A DNA stretch of 64,000 nucleotides from Ananas comosus (lineage: Eukaryota > Streptophyta > Magnoliopsida > Poales > Bromeliaceae): contig NC_033632.1 of NCBI RefSeq assembly GCF_001540865.1, forward strand, positions 9,038,049-9,102,048, given 5' to 3'. The notes below the pieces were generated by a model, which saw only the letters and a list, made by a program, of their open reading frames with translations, was not told where the DNA came from and did not search any database. Each line of letters opens with the position of its first letter. Within the stretch, counting starts at the first letter, position 1. A program made the position numbers and the translations under genes. Positions 23,496-34,730 of the stretch are shown here, in pieces.

Positions 23496-25532
23496 GGATA
23501 CCTATAGAGGCCGGACGCGTGTGCGGCTTCAAGAGAACCGAATTCCACGATCATCAAATTGAGGTGAAGATTTATCCGCGAATAAGGTAAAGACTGGATC
23601 TTACTTTTCTCCTTTAATCTTAAAAAACATGAGGGATCCTAATTGCGTGGTTTTTGAGATTTGATCTTGATAGTTTTCAAAAATCAAATTTGTTTGATTT
23701 CTTTTTCCGTTGCGTTTTTACCGTACGCAATTTTCTAACACTTTTCTCATCAGCTTAGGTTGCTCTAGAGTTCTAGTGTAAGGACTGAGATTTTGGCAGT
23801 GTAACTAAACTCTCTGTTGACAATGTTTCTGTGTGTAATTTAATTACATAAGCACTCGTCAAGTTTCAGGAGAAAATGAGCTAGAATGGAGAAGTTACGC
23901 GATCAGGACCGATGACTTAAAGTGAATACTAACTCCGACTTTTCGGATGAGCCAGTGAGTAGAGAGTGGTTCTAGTGCGAATTGGACTCCGAACATAGGA
24001 CTCCAATAGCTCGTTTTCAATGGCTTGACTATTCTGGACCCAATGGCACTGACGGAATTGGGTTCTGATGCACGGTTGTCGAGAAAAAGGGGTTTGATCG
24101 GTTTTACATATATAAATATGTGGTTTTATGGTGGAAACAATGAGGGTGGGTTTCGTCGTGAATCGGAGATCAAATTGGACAAAACGATATGCTAGATTCG
24201 ATGCCCCCGACGTGCTGAACGCGCTGGTGCAATCCGTTCGGAAATCCAATGGACGAATCTTCGAAAATAGCGAGATACTTGCTAAGGGGTCGAAAATCGG
24301 CAAAATCTGAAAATTCAAAAAAAAACCTAATATTTTATGCGCCGTTTTGTGCAATTTCAAATATAGAGGGGCTTGTATGCATAATACATGTATGGGCAAG
24401 GACTGAGTTGAAAGGAATGAACAGGGGCGCACTAAATTGCAAAATTGTCAATTTGTATAAAGTTAAAGAGCTAGGGTTTTCATGGGAAACCCTAACCCTA
24501 AACCATCTCAAGCTAACCCCAGCCTCCTAGCCGCCTCAGCTCCTCCCTGCCCACCTCGTGTGCATGCCCCGGCCGCCGGCAGGCTGCTCCGGTTGCCGGA
24601 AAAGCCTCCCCGGCTTCCCTCTCCACTCTCTTTCCCTCCACATTGCTTTCTCCTTGGCCGTGGAACCCTGAGTAGGCTAGGAAACTTCTAAACCCCTTGG
24701 AGCAGTCATCCTCTGGCCGAGGCCCATCCCCGGCGCCGTCCTCCGCCGGCCTCCGCCGTCCCCGCGCACTGCCATCACTGCCTGGCCGTTCTATGACCGA
24801 GCTGGGCCAGCACGGGCTCAGCCCAGGCTAGTTTGCTTCTCGTGCGCCGCCGCCGCCGCCAGGGACCACATCGGCGACCTTCCTCGTGACCGCCGGCACC
24901 TCCGCGTCCGGCCAGAATGGCCGCCGGCACCTGCACGCGCCGCCGGTGCCGCCTGAGCTAGCCGTGGCCAGGTTGGGTCAGCCCAGACCGAGCGGGCTTG
25001 GGCTCGAGGGCCGCTCGCAGCCATCGCTCCCTGCCGGCCACGCCGCTCTCTAGGTACCTCCGACGACCCCCGGCGTGCATCCCCGGACGCCCCGAAGCCG
25101 CTGGCCGCCGCCGGAGCTCTCTGCAGCTATCCTGAGCACGTGCGGGCCAAGCTTGGACCCGCACCGCCTCCGTACGCTGCCGCCGCCCAGCGTCGTGCGT
25201 GCCACCTCCCCCTCGGCCTCCGGCAACGGGTCATCGCTGTCCCGTGATCCTCTGGCTGCCGCCTACCCGCCGGCACCCTTGAACCCGAGAGTAGCCTTGT
25301 GGAGTTGATCTCCTCCACCGCGCCACCGGTTGCCTCCCGTCGCCGGCCAGCAGGTGCCCCGGACCCCACCGACCGGCCGCACTCTCCCCTGGCCGGACCG
25401 CCCGCCGTCCGGCCGTCGGCGACCAACCCTAGCTCCATCGGGTCTGGTAAGCTGCAGATTAAATTCCAGCACTTAATTCTGAGATTCCGATCACTTTTTC
25501 GGTGATTTGATAAGCCTCCTAGACCTCGGGAA

Positions 25533-25575
25533 GTGAGCACGATGATCTACAACTCGTGCTGAACATCGTGCTCAC
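25533..25575 (+). repeat. Stem-loop in the LTR of copy B
   Basis: GTGAGCACGATGATC is mirrored by GAACATCGTGCTCAC. It is the equivalent of the copy A stem-loops at 15,440 and 15,610. Confidence 0.6.
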
Positions 25576-26639
25576 CCCCGTTACGGGCAGAGATGCCCTA
25601 GTTAGCAAGATTAATGCAATTTTAGCGTTGTGCGTGCTGTTCCGCTGATCTTCGCACCACTCGCGCGCGTGCCACAGTGGCCGGTAGTGCTCCGAAGTGT
25701 GAGCACGGACTCCGGCACATAGAGACCTAGCAGCGGGTGTCTTGGCTAGGCTGAATAACCCTCGGTTTTCGCTAGTGTGCCATAATAGCCCCAAAATCAC
25801 ATAAAATCATGTGATTTTGGGTAATTGGGAGGGCTTTTATGCTATTGTGATGGTTGTGGTCGCTGTTGGCAGCGTGTGCTGGCCATGGGTAACCTATGGA
25901 CTGATCTTCCAAGGCCCCGGCCTTTGCGGAAATCAAATATTGATTTCCGAAGCGTTTCCCGGCGAAATCCGCCGACGGAACGCAGGTTCGGTTCGGAATT
26001 ATTCCGACGGTGCTTCGTGAGCTATTGTGTAGTCGATGAGCCTTGTTGGCTGGTCACTTCCGTCATTTCGAGATTTCAGAAATGACGGGTGAGCGACGGT
26101 GGGTTCCGATGTCGAAATTAACACTTTCGGGAACCCGAATCGAAACGATTATCCGACGATAATTGTTTCGACACGAGGAGTTGTGTTCGCTGCCATGATG
26201 CACGATTAATTATGTTTAGTCGCAGCGGGTGACTCGTAGCATGAGTCGGTGTCTTCCGGGATAGTTCGTGGGTCCCGGCGGAGTCCCGGTGCGATTTTCA
26301 GGACTTCCGGCGAGTTAAGGTAATTGGTTTTGGGAAACCGATCTCCGTGGGATTGTTTGTGGAGTTGTGATACTATGGTTATTAGTTGTGGGTTAGACAC
26401 TAACCCGGTGGACCTTCCTTAGGTCCAGTTGACGTTCTTTTGCAGTCGGGAGACAGGTGCAATATCCTTACAGGTGGGTACTTCGATCCGAAGTCGGTAC
26501 AGTGGTGCACGCACGGTGATGGTTTCTTACCCTTACTCTTCTGTTGTTACTATTGCATAGTATCTATTGAGCCTTGCACCCATGTTATTCCATTATACTC
26601 TACTTGTTGTTTGCATGCTTAGTATCCTGAGTAGGAGTA

Positions 26640-26736
26640 GAGTAGTTCTATCTATGTGCGTATCTGTTGACTTGGTTGGTCGATTCTTGTGCTTCATATC
26701 AGTGACCTTGTCGATTCTTGTACTTCATATCAGTGA
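26640..26736 (+). repeat. 35-bp tandem repeat of copy B, left part
   Basis: Units of the type GTGACCTGGTTGGTCGATT...TTCATATCA repeat with a 35-bp period (one unit is shortened). The array is interrupted by the D3 insertion and resumes at 32,011. Copy C has its own array of a related 35-bp unit at 52,256-52,430. Confidence 0.7.
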
Positions 26737-27719
26737 TGTCACGCCCCGCTCCGAAACCACTACCAATTTGGCACGATTCGGGCGCGCCGAGCGGACCGCC
26801 GAACGGACAGCACCTCCCCTGTCCGCCCAAGGCTCAAAACAAGAATGTGTACAAGAATTTCTCAGGAATTTAAATTCTAAACATACACATTCAACGGGGC
26901 ACAAATAGTGCCAGCAGCTACGAGAGCAAGTAATCCACAGAAACAACATGTGAAATAAAGAGAGTACCTTACTAACTATTACAATAGTTTTGCATCTTTT
27001 TCATTTACATCATTTTCTTTAAATGATTACATCATTCATCCAAAATACATAGCTCTCCAAATCCTCACCTATAATAAATCTCTCAAATACATAGGTGTAC
27101 TAATGCAAAAAGGAAAGCTACTATACTACCACGGTCTCACTGATCGGGCGCGATGCCCTTGCCGCGGTCCTCTCTCGACAGCCCTGAACCTACCGCTAGA
27201 AATAGAGTGGGGTGAGAACTATCTTCCATAGTTCCCAGTGGGCTCGGCCGCCGACTTTGCCGATCTCCCTACTAGGTCCAAGTGGGCACAAGCAACAACA
27301 GGTAGATAGATAGATAGATATCTCAAAGCAGTAAATGCAACAGTAGGAAAACTATGCTACTATACCCATAATCATGAATATGAATGCATGCATCATATAA
27401 TAAAGGTTTGCTACCATGCTAACAAATTCGATCCATGTTCGAATAGCAATGTTCAATGACATTATTAAACCTTTAATTTTTCATTTACCCAATCTATGGC
27501 GAGGCCCTAGGGCTCGCCTATAACTCACCTTTCAATCCCAAAGTGGGGAGGGAGCTCCAAGTGCACCCAAGTCCGGGACCGTCTGCGGACCTCCATGTGG
27601 TCCGGACCTCCAAGTGGTCCGGACCTCCAAGTGGTCCTAGTCGCACGACACTCCGGAGTACTCGACGACAATCCCCTCCATGTGGGGATATGGATGGCTA
27701 TACCATCCCAAAAGCAGAC

Positions 27720-27960
27720 TGTGAGCTAGATCTATCCTCTCCAAGTGAGGATACACTACAACTAGGGTCAACAACCCAATCAAGTCTTCTCCAAGTGAGG
27801 ATGCTCTACAACTAGAGTCAACAATCCAATCCAATCCTCTCCAAGTGATGATGCACTACAACTAGGGTTAACAACCCAATCCAATCCTCTCCAAGTGAGG
27901 ATGCACTACAACTAGGGTTAACAACCCAATCCAATCCTCTCCAAGTGAGGGTACTTAGAT
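27720..27960 (-). repeat. Tandem repeat of about 60 bp in D3
   Basis: Four to five units contain the words CAATCCTCTCCAAGTGA, GGATGCACTACAACTAGGGT and TAACAACCCAATC. Neighbouring units are nearly identical, so the expansion is recent relative to the LTR. Confidence 0.8.
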
Positions 27961-28947
27961 TTACTAAGTTCTTTATCCACAAGGCATTTTCTAAGGGATC
28001 CATCTATCCCTAGAACCTCTAGTGTCACTTACGCTACATTAATGCCATTTGTTATTCTTTAACATCTGGATGCCACTCGTTTGTTCTTTAACATTAAACA
28101 CTACTTTCTATGTCACCAACCTCCATCGGGTTCATTTCTTTTCTTTCGCATCATAGGATCCACGTTCTGACCCAATCCTCACCTATTTAAGTTACGAAGC
28201 GTTCCAAGTACACTAAGTTATCAATTAGAAAGCATAAGGAATGGAGCTACTATGCAATCCTACAATGCAGCATGTAAGAGATGAGATTAAATGCAATCTA
28301 AGACATAGAAAGGAGTTCGAAAGCTTCGGGATGGCACCCCCCACCTTTTATCGACGTAGAGGCTTTAGAAACGCTCCTCGGCGCACCTTACGATGAGGTC
28401 TCGGCCTTCTTGGTCCAAGACAAGGCTAAATCGGCCGTATTTCGCCGATAACTCCCAATCCACTCGACGAATCGCGAAATCGACTTCACCCCCGCGGTTT
28501 GTGACCTACCAATTAGGTTTACAAGGCCTCAAATAAGATCAATCTCATACTTTACCAAAAACCCCATTTTGGGTGCCCTAGGTTTGCACCTATAGCAAAC
28601 CACTCAATCAAAGCCCTAAATTCTAGCATTGATCTATTTAGAAGCATGCTAGAGGTCCAATTGACCCATTCCAAAGCTCAAAACCCAAAAACCCTAAGTT
28701 TTACAAACTAGGGTTTGTAGCTTACCTCTTGAGCTACACCAATGGGAAGAGGAGAGGGAGAGGGAGATGTTTAAAGCCTTCTCCTTGATCTCCTTCTTCT
28801 TCTTCTTCCTTTTCTTCTTCTCTTTTTCCTTCCTCTCCTTCTTGTTCTTCTCCTCTTTTCCTTTCGAGAGAGAGAGAGGGAGAGAAAATATGAGAGGGAG
28901 AGAGTGTGAGTGAGGGTGAGAGAGGAAGAGGGCTCAGCCCCTCTTAT

Positions 28948-31480
28948 TGTAGCACACTGGACCTTTGCAAATTGCGAGGTTTGAGTGTTTGATGTGTACT
29001 CCGAACTTTTCCACACTTGGTGGAAGGCCGTAGATGGTATTCCGGCCTAAAAGTTCGATCTCTAGAGTTTTGACTTAGTCCTGAGAGTTTTCACTCTAGG
29101 GGACCGGTCCCTGAGATGAGAGACCGGTCCCCTCAGGGCAGTGCTACAGCAGGACTTGAGGCAACCGGTCCCTGGCTGGAAGAGACCGGTTCCCGAGCGC
29201 GTGTTTTGCGAGAAGGGTCCGAGAGACCGGTCCCTGGCGGGGAGAGACCGGTTCCCGAATGTTGGTTTTGCGGGACGAACTGAGAGACCGGTCCCAGGTG
29301 TCGGGGAGACCGGTCCCTCAGCGCGAAAACAGCCCAGACCGGGCAGTGCACAGAGTGGATTTTTGGGGGGCTTATCAGGATTTTGTTACTTTAGAGGCTA
29401 TAGAGAGCCTTTCTCCTCTCTCTTTTCCTCATTTCTCTCAACCCTTTTGCACTCTAGAGAGAGAAGAAGAAGGAGAGGAAGGAGAAGAAAAAGAAGGGGA
29501 GAAGGGAGATCAAGCTTGGAGGCCTTGAAGCATCAGCCCTTCTCTCTTCTCACCCTTTGGAGGTTTGGAGCTTGCTTTTGGAGCTTGGTGGTGGACCAAT
29601 CTTCAACCTAAGAGGATTTTGGACTTGGTTTGGAGCTTCCAAGAGGTATGTGACTAGTTCTTCTCCTCTAGTTCCTAGTTTTGGAGCTTTTTGCTTGATG
29701 AAACCCTAGATTGGGATTCTAGGGTTAGATTTGGGGCTTTTTGGATTTGAGGGCTTTGAAACCTAATTGATGGGTTTGGAACCTTTAATTAGGTTGGATT
29801 TGAAGAACTCTAGCTTCCATTTGGAGCTTGAGAGAGGATTTCTTCACTTAGGTGAGTTTTTCTCCACCTTAGCCTATGTTGCTTATTGATTGAGCTTAGG
29901 GTTGATCGTAAGATTTGTTTGACCCTTGTTCCTACATCTTTAGGGTGCTAGGAGACTAGTCGATACCTTCGTCGGGGCTTACGAAGGGTTTTGGCATCAT
30001 CGATGGGTTTGGCTTCATGAACACGGGGCAAAATGGCCCTACGTTTTCTATACTTGTCGTAAAGTATTTTTGAATGCAAATCCATGTTAAACATGATTTA
30101 TGTGAATTTTAGAACACTCGAAATGCATGCTTTATGTATCATAAAATTTTGCACTCTATATAGTAGAGCTATATGTGTAAACTGCATGCATTGTGAAAGG
30201 TAGTTAGCCTTGTAAGTTGAAAACATGTCTCCTATGTTTGAAATGAGTAGAATTATGTATTCATGAACATAGTTACCATGCTTGGACTCATTGAACAATA
30301 GTGTCATAAAGAGGCACTTGAAACTAGTAAACTATGAAAATGCAACATAGAGACATGTAATAAGCCATTGGACATTGACTATATTCCATGTTAGAGACAT
30401 GTCGACATAGTGATAGGCCTTCGTGACATTCGATATATTCCATGTTTTAGACATGAGGACTGGCTATTTGAGACAGACTTATACGCATGCTTGCCATTGT
30501 GCTCATTCGCACATGCTTGTGAGGGTCGCTCCCTACAAGCCGGCACTCCGGAGTTGGCCATTGCGATACGTTCGCCGTGTGGGATTGGGCGCCGAAGTGG
30601 ATTGCCGTGGGAAAGGCTCATCCCTAGGGTGGGGATGTTGACTACCACGGGGCCATTAGGCACGGTAAAGCCAGACAGCCTTCGGGTGGGTCTTATGCCA
30701 GACAGCCTTCGGGTGGGTCTTATCAGAGTTGAACTTTAAACAGTAAAGTGACAAGTGGACATTGACTAGAATAGTGAACATTGACATTATTGCTATTCAC
30801 ATTGTAGATATTGGGATAGTTGCATACTCATGCATTTACATATTGGTTACTCTTAAGTACATACCTGTGGTAGTCGCTTTATTACTTATGCAAATCATGC
30901 TAAGTAGAGATATCATGGTTGAGCAGTATTTATCTTTACTTACCCGTTGTATTTATTGCTTTTGCTTATGCACGAACCCCTTTTTGTAGTTTTGGGCCTA
31001 GTGGCGCATTTCACTGAAGTCAGTAATTGCCCACTTGGAACTATTATTCAATAGTTCTCACGTCCCTGTTTCTATGTTTCCTTTTCAGAGCCTTCGGCAC
31101 CGGCGGAGGCACGGGATCGCGGCAAGGGTGTCGCGTAGCTAGCTCAGAGAGTACGTTTTGCTATCGGTGGTTACTCCTTCTTTTGTTTGTGTTAGAGAGA
31201 GGGAGAGATTTTTGCACAATGTGTAGAGAGACCACCTTGTATTCAGATTAATACTTGTTATGGGACTCCTTTTGTATTATCTTATGTTTACTTAGTGGAT
31301 TATCAGTTTTATGTTTTTCTCCTTATTGTAGCACTTTGTAGTACTTTGCTCTTATACTCTTAGATGCTTTCTTTTATTGTTTTATTTACCGTTTTATTTT
31401 TAGACGCCTTGTATGTTTTAGACGTACGGCGGGTCTGGACACGCGCCGGGCGGGCTTCCGCTGGGTCCCGGGGCGTGACA
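28948..31480 (+). mobile_element. Solo LTR D2 (D family, 2.53 kb)
   Basis: It starts TGTAGCACACTGGACCTTTG and ends GGGTCCCGGGGCGTGACA, with the target duplication CTTAT (28,943-28,947 and 31,481-31,485). It is inserted in D3 in the opposite orientation. Large parts align by eye with D1, including the start, the dyad array, a CT-rich block near 29,400 and a possible TTTTCAG splice acceptor just before AGCCTTC near 31,090. Confidence 0.87.
29098..29318 (+). promoter_or_regulatory. Array of paired GACCGGTC dyads in D2
   Basis: Eight sites form four pairs with 21-22 bp between members, starting about 153 bp after the LTR start. Layout and position match D1, although the spacer sequences differ. 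Confidence 0.6.
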
Positions 31481-31569
31481 CTTATCCCCCCCTAACTAAT
31501 ACTAATTTACATAAAAATCCCTCAACTTTTCATCTCTCAACCTGCCTTTACTGGGCAGAATTCGTGCGG

Positions 31570-31842
31570 AGGGACCGGTCTCCCCGACTTGGGACCGGTC
31601 CCCGAGGTCCTCCCTCGGGCGCACGCGTTCAGGAACCAGTCTCTCCTCGGGAGACCGGTCCTCGCCTGAGAGACCGGTCCCCGAGAGCTCGATTTCAGGA
31701 CTTAGCCAAATTTCGGCATTTCTCGCTGGGACCACGTTCGGGAACCGGTCCCTCCCTGCCAGGGACCGGTTGCACCAAGCAACCCCGCTACACCCAGCCG
31801 ATGGAACCGGTCTCTCACCTCCAGAGACCGGTCCCCGAGAGT
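31570..31842 (-). promoter_or_regulatory. Array of paired GACCGGTC dyads in D3
   Basis: About nine sites or near-sites occur in groups spaced 20-21 bp apart, at about 170-440 bp from the minus-strand LTR start. Some sites carry one mutation (for example ACCAGTC). The arrangement is that of D1 and D2 in a more distant subfamily. Confidence 0.55.
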
Positions 31843-32010
31843 AACATCAGCCGAATGATGCAGTTTGCACCATTTGCTCTCGTGGACTCAACTCCAAGGC
31901 ACTCTTCGTGCTTTGGACATCTCTAACTTCCCCAAAGGGTATTCTCTTGACAAATAGTCGATCCTGTACGAAGTACAACTCTCGGATTTCGAGAATTCAC
32001 TTCCTTACAA

Positions 32011-32130
32011 GTGACCTGGTTGGTCGATTATTGTACTTCATATCAGTGACCTGGTTGGTCGATTCTCGCACTCCGTATCAGTGATCTGGTTGGTCGGTTC
32101 ATGTATGTCGTATTGTGACCTATTGTTGGT
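32011..32130 (+). repeat. 35-bp tandem repeat of copy B, right part
   Basis: The array that was broken by D3 resumes with GTGACCTGGTTGGTCGATT units of 35 bp, then decays. It confirms that 26,736 and 32,010 were adjacent before the insertion. Confidence 0.7.
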
Positions 32131-33325
32131 TCTTGCATCTACACTTTAGTTGACCTATTGAGCAGTATTTGCATACTTTTGAGAGGATGATGAGTTGTTC
32201 CATCCTAGTTTACCTGAGTGGTTAGTTCTTGTTCTTCCTTAAAATTGATGACCTATACGGTCGGTGGGCCCTGAGGGGCAGGATTGTCGGCTGGTTGCCG
32301 ACGGTTGACCTTTGAGCATATCAGCATTGACCGCCCGAGACTCGTTCGCATTTCACGAACACCAGCGGTCTGATCCACCGCAAGAGGGTGTTCTTTTTCG
32401 AAAAAGTGGTTGCAGGTGTCAACCCGTGAGCCCCCGAGGGGTTATATGCATGGTAGAGTGGCAGTGGGCACGCTTGAGGTCTGCGGTGCTGACCAACAGA
32501 GCACAGATTTCGGATTGGGTATATTTGGACTTATTATCCGGTTGATGCATATAGGTATAGTAGCGGTTGTTCTTTGTATACCTTCAGTTCTTTCATTACA
32601 CTGTCTTGCTATTATAGTTTTGTTGCATGTATACTTTCAGTTATTCATTACAGTAGCGGTAGTTGTACATTCTTATATATATCTCTTTCATTCTTATCGT
32701 TGCTACTGTATTTCCACTGACCCGTACTGTTGTTTATCTCTTCCTGATCCGGTGAGTATTCCTCGGCTTCATCGGCTTGCGGTACCCACTGGGAGGGGAG
32801 ACATGTTTACATGTTCTGACCTCTCCCACCATTTTTTCAGGTATTGCGGGCGGTGAGGTTGAGACGAGACGTGAGGCATGTGGATAGTTGTCGATAGAGC
32901 TTCTGACCCGGTTTGTGTAGTTTAGTTACTACCTTCGTTATTTCTGTTGATATGACTTAGACATCTATATGGTTCAGTATTTCATATGTTTAAATTCAAG
33001 ATTTCACTTGGTTTTCCGAATGAGATAAAGATTTCTGGATTTTTGTGGAAAGAAAAGATTTCCTACCCCTCGTGGTAGTGTGTTTTAAAAAGAAAAGGTT
33101 TCCGTGTAGGAAACAGCTTTCAAAAGAGTTTTCTCGTGGTTTTCTTGAATTAGTATTTCAAAATAAGTTTCCTGGTAGGAAACGTTTCAACTGATAGTTG
33201 TGGATTTATACTCAGATCTCTGTTTATGAACCTATGGTGAATGGTGTATGGATATTGAATGTATGATGACTTGTATATTCATTTAGTTGTGGTTGTATCC
33301 TGTTTTACATTTTGTACTTGTGCGA

Positions 33326-33387
33326 CGCCGTGCAAATACAGGGGAGACTCTGTCCGTGTGAACAGCGGAATCCCTGTATTTGTGGCG
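33326..33387 (+). ncRNA. Predicted conserved stem-loop in the LTR, copy B
   Basis: CGCC pairs with GGCG and CAAATACAGGG pairs perfectly with CCCTGTATTTG; an inner CTGT/ACAG stem closes the loop. Compared with copy A, two A-U pairs are replaced by G-C pairs, a covariation that supports structure in the RNA. Confidence 0.6.
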
Positions 33388-33489
33388 GATCTGGCATACC
33401 CTGGGGTCAGGTTTTCAAAAAAAAAAAAATTCTAGTCACTTCCGCTTTATTTTCAAACCAAAGGGACCCCGGGGCGTGACAGATCAAAG

Positions 33490-33501
33490 TGGTATCAGAG
33501 A
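33490..33501 (+). other. Primer-binding site of the copy B element
   Basis: TGGTATCAGAGA lies eight bases after the LTR end. It matches the initiator-methionine tRNA complement except for the last base. It defines copy B as a 5' LTR on the plus strand. Confidence 0.8.
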
Positions 33502-33887
33502 CAGGTTATAACCACAGCACCATTCACAGATTGTTTTGAAAAATATATGAAATTGAACCATTGGTTAGGTTGACCCATAGGAACACCTACGGTATATAGG
33601 CACGTGAGTGCGGGGTTGGGCTTGAGTCCCGGTGTGCATGTCGAGATTGGTAAACTTGAATGCACGGATATTTCCTTATGTACTACGATTTTCGCACAAG
33701 CTGGTGTCTTAGTCAAGAGTAGTGGCGGTGCTTCTTTTTGGACATTGAGTGGTGGGGCGGCGTTCCCTAGGTGTTGCCACTCCTATCGGGTGGGGCCTTG
33801 AAGGGCTAGGTGTAATTTTTTAGTCTAGATGATTGTCTTAGTTGCCAGTGCCTAGGCCACTCTCCCTACATAGGGCACGAGAGTTAC
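33502..33887 (+). other. Start of the internal region of the copy B element
   Basis: Leader-like sequence follows the primer-binding site, and no gag frame is reached before the gap. A stretch near 33,830-33,885 (CTAGGCCACTCTCCCTACAT) resembles 50,780-50,815 inside copy C. Confidence 0.6.
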
Positions 33888-33987
33888 NNNNNNNNNNNNN
33901 NNNNNNNNNNNNNNNNNNNNNNNNNNNNNNNNNNNNNNNNNNNNNNNNNNNNNNNNNNNNNNNNNNNNNNNNNNNNNNNNNNNNNNN
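33888..33987. other. Assembly gap of 100 N
   Basis: Exactly 100 undetermined bases, probably a gap of unknown size. The two sides belong to different elements, so retrotransposon sequence is missing here. Confidence 0.95.
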
Positions 33988-34082
33988 TTTGTTACGCCTT
34001 GGGCGGATAGGGGAAACTCTATCCGTTCGGCGGATCTGTTTCAGACCCGAACTGTCCAAATTGGCGGTGACGGGACGTGACA
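33988..34082 (+). mobile_element. 3' end of a D-family LTR
   Basis: GCCTTGGGCGGATAGGGG, then CTATCCGTTCGGCG and a terminal GACGGGACGTGACA, match the 3' ends of the D-family LTR at 38,205-38,302 and the complement of D3 and D5. Only the end is present because of the gap to its left. Confidence 0.7.
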
Positions 34083-34730
34083 CAATCCCTCTCCCCAAAC
34101 ACTGCTATACCTGCACCCTCCTCTCTCCCCACATAGCCAGCCACTACCCACACCCCCCTACAGCCAGCTACCACCCACAGCCAGCGGCCACCACCACCCT
34201 CCCGCTCCTGCTCCCCCTTTCCCACATAGCGAGCCACCACTACCACTACCCTCCCTTCTCTGCTAGTTACCATCCATACCCACACTGACATAGCCAACCA
34301 CCACCACCCCCCCTCTCTGCCAACCAATCCCTCGCCCTAGGATTGCCAGCCACTATCTTCCACCCCTCGCTCCCCCAATCCCAACACCGCAAACAAATTG
34401 AAGAGAAAATAGAAGGCACGTATGAGGGATCAAGTCGAAAAGGTCGACGACGATGGCAAGGTAGGTGGTGATGGTGCACGTCGACGACACAAGCACACAG
34501 TCAGTGGGAGGGAAGAGAGAGTAATGTGGGACTGCAGGGGATAGTGGCGAGGCCAATGTCACACGACGTGGGCGAGGACGACGATGCACGGCTTCGATGG
34601 TGGGTCCGGCGGCGACCGAGGAGCACTGAGAAAGGGGAGAGAGAGAAAGCGATGTGAGAGAGCGAGAAAAAAAAGAACGATGTGCGGTAGGTAGCTTGCA
34701 GGGAAGAGAAGTCGAGGACATACCTAGTGG
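34083..34730. other. CCACC-rich low-complexity sequence
   Basis: The first half is a run of CCACCAC and CCTC words. The second half is purine-rich (GAGAGAGAAAG near 34,640). Open frames on both strands are products of this bias. I see no domain and no defined element. Confidence 0.4.

Larger units (their letters stand above)
19289..23740 (+). mobile_element. Angela/BARE-like solo copia LTR (about 1.78 kb plus a nested insertion)
   Basis: The element starts TGTTAGATGTATGCCCTAGA and ends TTTTCTAACA, with the target duplication CTTTT at 19,284-19,288 and 23,741-23,745. Removing the nested LTR (20,827-23,495 plus one target copy) leaves about 1,780 bp. That length and the ATGCCCTAGA start resemble BARE1/Angela LTRs as I remember them. 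A TATATATAATATA promoter-like box lies near 20,679-20,691. No internal region is present. Confidence 0.8.
12800..23776. mobile_element. Large foldback (inverted-repeat) element, right arm split by LTR insertions
   Basis: The reverse complement of the right side matches the left side from the centre near 13,712 outward. The left arm runs from about 12,800 to 13,712. The right arm is 13,713-13,900, then 18,022-19,288, then about 23,741-23,776. The two long gaps are LTR insertions with their own 5-bp target duplications. Examples of matching words are CTCATTAAACATTTAAA on one side with TTTGAATGTTTAATGAG on the other, and GAGAATTATACAGCTCATAA with its complement. The right arm carries extra tandem sub-repeats. 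I see no transposase, so the element is non-autonomous and of unknown superfamily. The outer termini are uncertain. Confidence 0.75.
26737..32009 (-). mobile_element. Solo LTR D3 (D family, minus strand) with nested D2
   Basis: Read on the plus strand it begins TGTCACGCCCCG and ends CTTCCTTACA, which makes it a minus-strand LTR starting TGTAAGGAAG and ending GGGGCGTGACA. The target duplication AGTGA lies at 26,732-26,736 and 32,010-32,014. Without D2 and its target copy it is about 2.74 kb. It contains a short TAGA microsatellite near 27,301, a GGGTTAACAACCCAATCCAA-type tandem repeat at 27,720-27,960 and a dyad array near its 5' end. Confidence 0.82.
23777..33481 (+). mobile_element. 5' LTR of a long-LTR retrotransposon, copy B, with nested insertions
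   Basis: The LTR starts TGTAAGGACTGAG at 23,777 and ends GGGGCGTGACA at 33,481. A primer-binding site follows at 33,490, so this is a 5' LTR. Removing the nested block 26,737-32,009 and its target copy leaves about 4.4 kb, close to copy A. It inserted in the right end of the foldback element. The internal region is truncated by a sequence gap, so the 3' LTR cannot be located. Confidence 0.85.

Noticed and set aside
24482..25540. Reading frames in the GC-rich part of copy B
   Set aside because: Same reasons as for copy A; no domain and poor conservation between LTR copies.
29141..29611. Reading frame of 156 codons across the dyad array of D2
   Set aside because: It only reflects the periodic repeats; the equivalent D1 frame encodes a different peptide.
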